Notes under the pieces: generated by a model | What the model was told of the DNA's origin: nothing | Databases searched by the model: none | Seen by the model: the letters and a program-made list of their open reading frames with translations, nothing else | Position numbers and translations under genes: made by a program | Shown here: positions 23,070 through 29,547 of the stretch, piece by piece | How positions within the stretch are numbered: position 1 is the first letter of the stretch | Layout: the number at the start of each line of letters is the position of its first letter | Source: JBLHKW01 sp047618565 | GTDB taxonomy: Bacteria; Planctomycetota; UBA1135; GCA-002686595 | Length of the DNA stretch: 36,500 nucleotides | Reading direction: 5' to 3' | Assembly (NCBI GenBank): GCA_047618565.1 | Contig: JBLHKW010000034.1 | Location: forward strand, 1 to 36,500

Positions 23070-24353
23070 ATGCCCTCGATCAGCGTCTTTGGTGCCCAGT
23101 GGGGCGATGAGGGCAAAGGAAAGATCATCGACCGACTGGCGTCGGAGATCGATTACGTCGTCCGTTATCAGGGTGGGGCCAATGCTGGCCACACCGTCAT
23201 CGTCGACGGTGAGAAGTACGTCCTGCATCTCATTCCCTCGGGCATTTTGCACGAGGGCAGGATAAACGTGATCGGCGGCGGTGTCGCGGTCGATCCGATC
23301 ACTCTGATCGACGAGATGGAGGGCCTGCTGGCACGTGGCGTGAAGGTCGATGGCAGCAATCTGCGCCTGGCCGCCAACGCACACGTTATCTTCGAACACC
23401 ACAAGCGACTGGACGCGCTCTCCGAGCATGGGCGCGGCAAGAGTCGTATCGGGACCACGGGGCGTGGCATCGGGCCTTGCTACGCGGACAAGGCCGCGCG
23501 CACCGGACTGCGGATCTGTGATCTGCTGGATCCGGAGGTGCTCGAGTCTCGTTTGCGCGCGGCGCTTGCGGAAAAGAACCAACTCATCCGCAAGGTCCAC
23601 GACGCGGAGCCGCTCGACCTGGAGGCGGAGCTGGAGCGCTACGCCAGCCTGGGAGAGCGCCTGCGACCCTTCGTCGGCGATGTCGGGCTCGAGCTGCGCG
23701 CAGCGTACAAGGCGGGCAAGCGCGTGCTCTTCGAGGGAGCGCAGGGGGCTGCGCTCGACATCGATTTCGGCACCTACCCGTTCGTCACGTCATCCAACAC
23801 CGGTGTCGCGGGCGTCGCCGCCGGCGCAGGCTTTCCGCCGCGCTGGATCGATCGCTCGATCGGCATCGCGAAGGCCTACTGCACCCGCGTCGGCGAGGGA
23901 CCGTTCCCGACCGAGCTCCTGGGCGAGATGGGCGAGCGACTACGCGAAGCTGGCTGCGAGTTCGGCGCCACGACCGGGCGGCCCCGTCGCTGCGGCTGGT
24001 TCGATGCGGTCGCGGTGCGCAGCGCGTTCTCCCTGGCCGATGCCCAGGAGTGGGTCGTCACCAACCTGGATGTGCTGTCGGGCATGGGGGACATCAGCGT
24101 CGGTGTGGCTTACACCAAGGGCGACCAGCGCTGGGAGCAGTACCCGCTCGAGCTACCGAGCCTCGATGGCATCGAGGTCGAGTTCGAGACCTACCCGGGC
24201 TGGACCGAGGACATCACCAAGGTCACCACCTTCGAAGGACTGCCCGACACCACGCGCTCCTACGTCGAGCGGCTGGAGTCTCTGGTGGGTGCGCGCATCG
24301 GAATGCTTTCTGTCGGGCCCGAGCGCGACCAGGTCATTTCCAGGGGGCTCTAG
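23070..24353 (+). CDS. purA: Adenylosuccinate synthetase
   Basis: 427 residues, the normal length. It joins IMP and aspartate with GTP to form adenylosuccinate, the first step from IMP to AMP. Signature blocks are the N-terminal GDEGKGK (P-loop-like) with GAQW before it, YQGGANAGHTV, GTTGRGIGPCYADKAAR, FEGAQGAALDIDFGTYPFVT and GRPRRCGWFD. ATG 23070 is preceded by a 200-bp promoter region. The uppS gene starts in its stop codon, so it heads a compact operon of purA, uppS and cdsA with phoH and ybeY behind. Confidence 0.98.
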   Translation: MPSISVFGAQWGDEGKGKIIDRLASEIDYVVRYQGGANAGHTVIVDGEKYVLHLIPSGILHEGRINVIGGGVAVDPITLIDEMEGLLARGVKVDGSNLRLAANAHVIFEHHKRLDALSEHGRGKSRIGTTGRGIGPCYADKAARTGLRICDLLDPEVLESRLRAALAEKNQLIRKVHDAEPLDLEAELERYASLGERLRPFVGDVGLELRAAYKAGKRVLFEGAQGAALDIDFGTYPFVTSSNTGVAGVAAGAGFPPRWIDRSIGIAKAYCTRVGEGPFPTELLGEMGERLREAGCEFGATTGRPRRCGWFDAVAVRSAFSLADAQEWVVTNLDVLSGMGDISVGVAYTKGDQRWEQYPLELPSLDGIEVEFETYPGWTEDITKVTTFEGLPDTTRSYVERLESLVGARIGMLSVGPERDQVISRGL

Positions 24354-25135
24354 TGGATCGAGCGGGCCCCAAGGTCGAGCGACCGGATATCGGAGGCCCG
24401 TTCCCCGAGCACCTGGCCATCATCATGGATGGCAATGGACGCTGGGCCGAGGCGCGCGGGCAGTTCCGGGTGCAGGGCCATCGCGCCGGCATCCGTTCCC
24501 TGCGCGAAATCGTGACCAGCTGCGCCCGCATGGGGGTGCAGAGCCTGACGCTCTACGCCTTCTCGGTCGAGAACTGGAAACGCCCCGAGCGTGAGGTCGG
24601 CTACCTCATGCGTCTGCTACGGGTCTACCTCCACCGTGAACGGCGCACGCTGATGGCGAACGGTGTTCGCCTGCGCTGCATCGGGCGCCTGAACGATCTG
24701 CCCGCAGTCGCGCTCGAGGAGCTGCGCAAGACCGAGGCCATGACTTCCGAGAACGAGGGCATGCTGCTTCGCCTGGCACTGTCCTACGGCAGTCGTTCGG
24801 AGATCGCCGATGCGGTACGTGCCATGGGCGAAGACGTTCGCGCGGGTCGCCTCGAACCGGCGGATATCGACGAGGAGAGTCTGCGCGCGTACCTGTACGA
24901 TCCCGAGACGCCGGACCCGGATCTCCTGATCCGGACGGCGGGCGAGATGCGAATTTCGAACTTCCTGCTCTGGCAGATCTCGTATTCCGAGTTCTACGTG
25001 ACGGACGTGTGCTGGCCCGAATTCCGGAAGCCGCAACTGATGCAGGCCCTGCAGTCCTTCGCGCAACGGCAGCGCCGTTACGGGGCGCTGTTGCCGACGA
25101 CGGATGTGGGTAGCACGTCGGCCAGCGCTACCTGA
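24353..25135 (+). CDS. uppS: Isoprenyl transferase (undecaprenyl diphosphate synthase family)
   Basis: 260 residues from GTG 24353, which overlaps the purA stop by one base (TAGTG). It extends farnesyl diphosphate with isopentenyl diphosphate in cis to make the lipid carrier for peptidoglycan and other glycans. Visible are HLAIIMDGNGRWA with catalytic Asp 26, GHRAG, TLYAFSVENWKRP and DLLIRTAGEMRISNFLLWQ followed by WPEF. The family usually has RTSGE where RTAGE is found here, a mild change. The frame is open far upstream within purA, but the conserved protein begins here. The cdsA start follows after 7 bp. Confidence 0.96.
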   Translation: MDRAGPKVERPDIGGPFPEHLAIIMDGNGRWAEARGQFRVQGHRAGIRSLREIVTSCARMGVQSLTLYAFSVENWKRPEREVGYLMRLLRVYLHRERRTLMANGVRLRCIGRLNDLPAVALEELRKTEAMTSENEGMLLRLALSYGSRSEIADAVRAMGEDVRAGRLEPADIDEESLRAYLYDPETPDPDLLIRTAGEMRISNFLLWQISYSEFYVTDVCWPEFRKPQLMQALQSFAQRQRRYGALLPTTDVGSTSASAT

Positions 25136-25142
25136 GACTCTG

Positions 25143-26003
25143 ATGGACCCCTCGAAGCGTGCCAAGGTCTGGCGCCGCACGCGCGTGGGCGGAACGATCG
25201 CCGGCGTGGTCGGATTGCTCCTGTGGGTGAGCTCCTTTCCGGTGGGTGCTCCGCTCGTGCTGATCGTGGGCGGGCTGCTCGCCCTGGGCGGCATCCTGGA
25301 GACGGTGCGCATGGGCGCGCTCGACCTGCGCATGGGGCTGGTCGCTTCGCTGGTGGGGCTGGCTGGCGTCGTCTACTTCCTTACACGACAGGACTCCCTG
25401 GGACAGACCGAAGCGCTGCTCGCAGCCACGAGCTGCGCGGCCGCGGGCGCGCTGCTCGCCGCGGCCGGACGAGGCCCGAGAGCGGGGCGCCCTTCGATCG
25501 GGCTTCCGACCGGCCTGCTCTTCCTGGTCGCCCTGGCCCTGCCTGGCCTGTACGCCGTCCGGCTGGGATACGGTGGGGCGGGGCTGGTTGCCCTGCTCGT
25601 GCTCGCCAAGGCGGGCGACATCGCCGGCTACTACGTCGGGAACGCGATCGGCAAGTCCCACCCGTTTCCGAACATCAGCCCCGGCAAGACCACCGCCGGC
25701 TGCGTCGGGTCCCTGGTCGCGGGCACGTTGTGCGGCCTGGCCCTGCAGCTCGGCGGTTCGTTTCCGGAAGCGCGCTGGGGCGTGGCCTCCGGTCTGTGTG
25801 CGGGTGCTCTGATCAACGTCGCGGCCCAGGCCGGAGACCTGTTCGAGAGCTGGGTCAAGCGACGGGTCGGTATCAAGGATTCGGGCACCTGGTTCGGACC
25901 CTCGGGCGGGGTGCTCGACCTGGTGGACAGTTTCTTATTTGCGGTACCCCTGACCTGGGTCGCGTGGCCCTACTTGTTCCAGCGGTTGACGGACCTTGGT
26001 TGA
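25143..26003 (+). CDS. cdsA: Phosphatidate cytidylyltransferase
   Basis: 286 residues with about eight hydrophobic segments. It makes CDP-diacylglycerol from phosphatidate and CTP at the inner membrane, feeding phospholipid synthesis. The C-terminal signature is SWVKRRVGIKDSGTWFGPSG, then GVLDLVDSFLFAVP (residues 236-269). Compared with the family pattern (KR.xxxKDxx.xxPGHGGxxDRxD), the His before Gly-Gly is Ser 254 and the Arg after the first metal-binding Asp is Leu 260; both Asp residues (259 and 262) are kept. ATG 25143 follows uppS by 7 bp; a GTG or ATG within uppS is less likely. Assignment is firm, but the two changes deserve attention. Confidence 0.93.
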   Translation: MDPSKRAKVWRRTRVGGTIAGVVGLLLWVSSFPVGAPLVLIVGGLLALGGILETVRMGALDLRMGLVASLVGLAGVVYFLTRQDSLGQTEALLAATSCAAAGALLAAAGRGPRAGRPSIGLPTGLLFLVALALPGLYAVRLGYGGAGLVALLVLAKAGDIAGYYVGNAIGKSHPFPNISPGKTTAGCVGSLVAGTLCGLALQLGGSFPEARWGVASGLCAGALINVAAQAGDLFESWVKRRVGIKDSGTWFGPSGGVLDLVDSFLFAVPLTWVAWPYLFQRLTDLG

Positions 26004-26065
26004 CAGCCGTTCGGTCGGCGTGGATCCTGGAACTCACTCAGCGGCGACAGGGCCGCTAAACGACT

Positions 26066-27091
26066 TTGACTGAAATCACTATCCCGCTGCGGTCCCACGA
26101 CGAGGCTGTCCTCGTGCTCGGACCTTACGACCGGTTCGCAAAGCTGCTGCGCCAGGCCCTGGATATCGAGGTCTTTGTGCGTCACGGAAACCTGAAGATC
26201 AAGGGCGATGAGTCGGGTGTCGCGGAGGCGCGCCGGCGGATCGATCATCTGCTCGGCAAGGCGCGCAAGGGACCCGAGCTGGGCGTGCGGCAGATCGAGA
26301 GCATCTTGCTCGCGCGCGACAGCCAGCCCGGCAACGTGGTCGAGAATGGCCCGCCGCAGTCCCGCTCGACGAGCGGGTCTCCGCATCGTTCGGGAGCCGG
26401 CAGCTACCATCCCAAGGGCGGGTTTCGAATCCGACCCGTCGAGCCGCGCAACGAGACCCAGAAGCGCTACCTGGATCTGATGAGCAAGCAGCCGCTGGTC
26501 TTTGGCCTCGGCGCAGCCGGCACGGGCAAGACCTACCTGGCGGTGGCGGCGGCGGCACGCATGCTGCGCGAGGGCGCCGTGCGCAGGCTGGTGATCTCGC
26601 GACCCGTCGTCGAGGCGGGCGAGCGGCTCGGATTCCTACCCGGTGATCTGCAGGAGAAACTCGATCCGTACATGCGCCCGATCTACGACGCGCTGCACGA
26701 CCTGATCGACAGCGACGAGATCCTGCGCCTGGAACAGGCGGGCGTGATCGAGGTCGCGCCGCTCGCGTTCATGCGTGGGCGCACGCTTTCGAATGCCTTC
26801 GTGATCCTCGACGAGGCCCAGAACACGACCATCGGCCAGATGAAGATGTTCCTGACCCGCATGGGGGAGGGCTCGGTCATGGTCGTTACAGGAGACGGGA
26901 GCCAGAACGACCTGCCGCAGGGCGTGCGCAGTGGACTGGGCGATGCCGTTCAGCGCCTGCGCGGCTTCGAAGGTGTGGGCGTCATCGAGTTCTCGGCCGA
27001 CGAGGTCGTGCGCCACCCGCTGGTGGCGCAGATCGTACGCGCCTATCAGGCACCGGCTCGCACGTCCGCGGGCGACGGTTCGGAAGAATGA
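26066..27091 (+). CDS. phoH: PhoH-like ATPase
   Basis: 341 residues from TTG 26066. The N-terminal 80 residues are a KH/PhoH-type RNA-binding domain; an unstructured Ser/Gly/Pro linker (about 85-115) leads to the P-loop ATPase with Walker A GAAGTGKT (149-156), SRPVVEAGERLGFLPGD and Walker B AFVILDEAQN, and the sensor-like TGDGSQNDLPQG (usual family form TGDxxQxDLP). PhoH proteins are thought to act in RNA metabolism and are often encoded next to ybeY, as here (16 bp apart). No clear ribosome-binding site is visible. A 62-bp gap separates it from cdsA. Confidence 0.95.
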   Translation: MTEITIPLRSHDEAVLVLGPYDRFAKLLRQALDIEVFVRHGNLKIKGDESGVAEARRRIDHLLGKARKGPELGVRQIESILLARDSQPGNVVENGPPQSRSTSGSPHRSGAGSYHPKGGFRIRPVEPRNETQKRYLDLMSKQPLVFGLGAAGTGKTYLAVAAAARMLREGAVRRLVISRPVVEAGERLGFLPGDLQEKLDPYMRPIYDALHDLIDSDEILRLEQAGVIEVAPLAFMRGRTLSNAFVILDEAQNTTIGQMKMFLTRMGEGSVMVVTGDGSQNDLPQGVRSGLGDAVQRLRGFEGVGVIEFSADEVVRHPLVAQIVRAYQAPARTSAGDGSEE

Positions 27092-27107
27092 GGGCACGGA
27101 CGCCAAG

Positions 27108-27551
27108 ATGGCGGTAACTGTTCACTGGCAGGTGGCGCAGATCGCGCTCGATGACCGGCAGGTCGCGGCTGCCGTCGAGGCTGCGCTTGCGCACGGCGGG
27201 CGTCCAGGGATCGAGGTCAACGCGATCCTGGTCGACGAGCCCACCCTGACCGAGATGCACGGGCGCTTTCTGGAGGAATCCAGTCCCACGGACGTCATGA
27301 GCTTCGACCTCGGTGAGGACGGGGGCGGACCCGCCGGTGAAGTCTTTGTGAGTGTGGACTGCGCCCGCACCGTGGCTGCAGAACGTGGCGTTTCGCACGC
27401 GCGCGAGCTGGCGCTCTACCTGGTCCACGGCACGTTGCACCTGTGTGGGATGGACGACCACGATCCCGAGGACCGGAGCGAGATGCGCAGCGCGGAGCGC
27501 GCAGTTCTGGGTGCGTTGGGCTATCCGGACGACCCCGGTCGTCACGACTGA
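27108..27551 (+). CDS. ybeY: Endoribonuclease YbeY
   Basis: 147 residues, the normal size. YbeY is a metal-dependent endoribonuclease needed for 16S rRNA 3'-end maturation and ribosome quality control. Conserved blocks are NAILVDEPTLTEMHGRFL, TDVMSFDLGE and the metal site HGTLHLCGMDDH. In the classic signature (HxxxHxxxxxH) the three His fall at 107, 111 and 117; here position 117 is Asp and the His is at 118. Some YbeY proteins, as I recall, carry such DD variants. ATG 27108 gives the family's start. The hairpin-rich leader of the sigma gene follows. Confidence 0.95.
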   Translation: MAVTVHWQVAQIALDDRQVAAAVEAALAHGGRPGIEVNAILVDEPTLTEMHGRFLEESSPTDVMSFDLGEDGGGPAGEVFVSVDCARTVAAERGVSHARELALYLVHGTLHLCGMDDHDPEDRSEMRSAERAVLGALGYPDDPGRHD

Positions 27552-27555
27552 CGTA

Positions 27556-27590
27556 CGAACCCGGCGCGCGGGCGCTTTTTTGCGGGTTCG
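27556..27590 (+). terminator. Inverted repeat with T6 loop; possible ybeY terminator
   Basis: CGAACCCG (27556-27563) pairs exactly with CGGGTTCG (27583-27590), and the loop contains TTTTTT. A shorter nested stem, GCGC (27564-27567) and GCGC (27572-27575), sits directly before the T-run, which is the layout of a minimal intrinsic terminator for the ybeY transcript. The two folds exclude each other in part, so termination could be conditional. Confidence 0.55.
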
Positions 27591-27596
27591 AAGGGA

Positions 27597-27627
27597 CGCG
27601 AGTTGGGCTTTTTTGCACCTACTCGCG
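27597..27627 (+). repeat. Second inverted repeat with T6 loop
   Basis: CGCGAGT (27597-27603) pairs exactly with ACTCGCG (27621-27627); the 17-base loop contains TTTTTT at 27609-27614 closed by GC/GC. It repeats the layout of the preceding element: GC-rich arms, GGGC before the T-run and GC after it. It lacks a stem directly before the T-run, so it is not a standard terminator. Confidence 0.55.
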
Positions 27628-27869
27628 GAATTTTTTTCGGGAGCGCCGCGCGCGTGCGTGTTTGCCGGACATTCCGTTTCCGGGGGCCATTCCGTGAATG
27701 GGGCCTGACTTTGGTTCTGCGCATTGCGTCCGTTGCCCTTGGACGCGCAGGCACGCACGCCGCGTGGTTGATCCAGGGATGCAAAAGGGTGTATTCAGGT
27801 TCATCGAGCGCTTCGCTTCGACGTCGATCGACCGTGTGCAGGCCGAACCCGTCGTCTCCGGAGAAGTTC

Positions 27870-28673
27870 ATGGATACCACGACAGACAGCACCCCAAAGA
27901 GCGCGGCCAGCGCGCCAGGTAAGGCGTTGCGGATACCGGATCCCGACAAGGAAGCCCTGTGGGCGGCCTTCCGTGCCGACCGGAGTGACGCGGCCCGCAA
28001 CCTGCTGGTCGAGGCGTACCAGTCGCTGGTGCGTGACGTCGTGCGGCGCTTCAGCAGCCGGCTGCCGAGGAGCGTGGATCGTGGTGATCTGCAGACCGCG
28101 GGAAGCGTTGGCCTTATCTCCGCCGTGCAGGGCTTCGATCCGGCACGTGGCGTGCGCTTCGAGTCCTACGGCGAGCTGCGAGTGAAGGGCGCCCTGCTCG
28201 ACGAGCTGCGCGCACAGGATTGGCTTCCGCGGCCCTGGCGCCAGCGCACCGAGCTGCAGAAGCGTACCCGCGAGCGGCTGCGCTCCGAGCTGGGACGGCG
28301 TCCCAACGACGAGGAGATCGCCGATGCGATGGGGCTGTCGTCTCCCGACTACTCCCAGCTCTTCGGTCTGGGCCTGCCATCGGCACCTACCGGTGACGAC
28401 CGTGGCGAGGACGCGCTGCCCGTGCTGGACAGTGTTCCGGACAGGCAGTCGGAAGCTCCCGGTGATCGGTTCTCGCGCGAGGAGCTGCTGCGCGTCGTGG
28501 CTCAGAAGCTGACCGATCAGGAATACCGGATCGTGTACCTGAAGTACTGGGAAGAGCTACCGATGCGCGAGATCGGTCAGCTGACCGGGTTGAGCGAATC
28601 GCGCGTGTGCAAGATCCACGCGCGCTTGATCGAACGCTTGCAGAGTCGCTTCAGCGTGCACGTCGAGAGCTGA
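27870..28673 (+). CDS. FliA/WhiG-type RNA polymerase sigma factor
   Basis: 267 residues. Region 2 is clear (RNLLVEAYQSLVRDVVRRFS, GDLQTAGSVGLISAVQGFDP, FESYGELRVKGALLDELRAQ, then DWLPR), as is region 3 (RERLRSELGRRPNDEEIADA) and the region 4 helix-turn-helix (LPMREIGQLTGLSESRVCKI). The DELRAQDWLPR stretch is typical of sigma-28 proteins (FliA, WhiG) rather than of primary sigma factors. These control motility or developmental genes; no flagellar gene is in the window, so the regulon is unknown. ATG 27870 has a strong ribosome-binding site, GGAGAAG at 27860-27866. The long leader suggests post-transcriptional control. Confidence 0.94.
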   Translation: MDTTTDSTPKSAASAPGKALRIPDPDKEALWAAFRADRSDAARNLLVEAYQSLVRDVVRRFSSRLPRSVDRGDLQTAGSVGLISAVQGFDPARGVRFESYGELRVKGALLDELRAQDWLPRPWRQRTELQKRTRERLRSELGRRPNDEEIADAMGLSSPDYSQLFGLGLPSAPTGDDRGEDALPVLDSVPDRQSEAPGDRFSREELLRVVAQKLTDQEYRIVYLKYWEELPMREIGQLTGLSESRVCKIHARLIERLQSRFSVHVES

Positions 28674-28711
28674 CGCGGGCGCTACAGGCCTGCGGATCTC
28701 GGGAGACCCTT

Positions 28712-28752
28712 AAAAAGAGAGAGGGAGCGCGCAGCCGAGGCCGCACGCTCCC
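28712..28752 (-). terminator. Intrinsic terminator reading on the minus strand
   Basis: Read on the minus strand, GGGAGCG (28752-28746) and CGCTCCC (28729-28723) form a seven-pair stem, followed at once by TCTCTCTTTTT (28722-28712). This is a textbook intrinsic terminator, yet no minus-strand gene lies upstream of it (to the right) within the 874-bp gap, and the flanking genes run the other way. It supports a minus-strand transcript of unknown nature. It could also be a bidirectional hairpin ending the sigma-factor message, but on the plus strand no T-run follows. Confidence 0.6.
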
Positions 28753-28992
28753 TACCCGGACCCGGGGAGCAAGCTCCCCATTGATCGCTAGTATCGGTAC
28801 TAGACCGACACAGTCCCCCTTCGCGATTCGCCGGCCGAAGCCAGCACCGGGCGGCGCGTTCCGTGGGCCGTCCCCAAGCACCCAGGGTCGCGCAACTTCT
28901 TTCGAGACCGACACCTTGTCCCCACGAGGTGCCGACCTCTCCCCTCCTTCAACGCGAGCACAGGCTCCCCAACCCGAACTCGCGTGCCTGAA

Positions 28993-29012
28993 TCGACGCG
29001 CATGCGCGTCGA
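28993..29012. repeat. Perfect 20-bp palindrome
   Basis: TCGACGCGCA and its exact reverse complement meet without a spacer. It could bind a dimeric protein or form the tip of an RNA stem, and is followed four bases later by the perfect hairpin at 29016-29032. Confidence 0.7.
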
Positions 29013-29547
29013 GTTGGCGGAGACTCTCCGCCGATTTCTGCCATGTTCCGTGCGACCGGTCGCGAGCACCGTGCCGCCGTGATCCGTGCACCTGCGATCA
29101 CCCTGCCGCTCATCAGCACTGCTTCCGGCACCGGCGCAGGATTGCGCGGGGCACGGGGCCGATCGTGTTGTTGCGGGGTTGGAGATCACCGGGGCTTACC
29201 TTTTTGGGTCGCCACGTGGTCCTGAAGGCTCGGGAGCTTCCAGGCCGCGCAGGCGGGTGGTTGCTCCTCGATCGACAGGCCAACCGAATCCGTATTCGGT
29301 GTCTCTCGTCCTGGAGCGCGGGAGAATACCTTCGAAGTTGCAATTGTGCAAGCGGGAGCGCCGAGATCTTGCCGGAAGCTTTTTCCGTGCCGTTCGAAAC
29401 CCCGTGATAGCAACGGGTTGTGCGACCGCCATGGCCTCTCGGCGGCGCGCTAAAAGCCCCTGGGACGAGCGTTCCATCGTTTTCTGGTGTTTCCACGGCG
29501 GGTTCGGGGCGATCCTCATGTGCTTCGCACCTCTTGCCATTCCATAT

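Larger units (their letters stand above)
27552..27869 (+). promoter_or_regulatory. Hairpin-rich leader between ybeY and the sigma factor gene
   Basis: This 318-bp gap holds three oligo-T runs (27576-27581, 27609-27614 and 27631-27637) in an otherwise GC-rich region. Two perfect inverted repeats flank the first two runs (listed separately). A CATTCCGT direct repeat occurs at 27670-27677 and 27688-27695, and a stem CCATTC/GAATGG spans 27687-27701. A candidate promoter for the sigma gene is TTGATC (27768-27773), 18 bp, TATTCA (27792-27797), about 73 bp before ATG 27870. No gene fits here. Confidence 0.5.
28674..29547. other. 874-bp non-coding region rich in inverted repeats
   Basis: No convincing gene was found on either strand; the open frames have Arg/Ser-rich translations and no domains. 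Exact or near-exact inverted repeats occur at 28764-28779 (GGGGAGC/GCTCCCC), 28788-28803 (CTAGTA/TACTAG), 28993-29012 (20-bp perfect palindrome), 29016-29032 (GGCGGAG/CTCCGCC), 29052-29063 (GCGACC/GGTCGC), 29221-29244 (near-exact), 29283-29300 (ACCGAAT/ATTCGGT), 29338-29351 (TTGCA/TGCAA) and 29398-29419 (one bulge). I did not find conserved cores of tmRNA, RNase P RNA or SRP RNA by eye. It may hold a non-coding RNA, the phosphatase leader, or both. Confidence 0.6.

Noticed and set aside
27603..27869. Upstream extension of the sigma-factor frame through the hairpin region
   Set aside because: The translated leader has no homology and ATG 27870 has a strong ribosome-binding site; the region is better explained as structured RNA.
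28800..29006. Possible 68-residue basic protein on the minus strand ending before the terminator
   Set aside because: The start codon lies within the 20-bp palindrome and the sequence shows no family, so RNA is the better explanation; not excluded.
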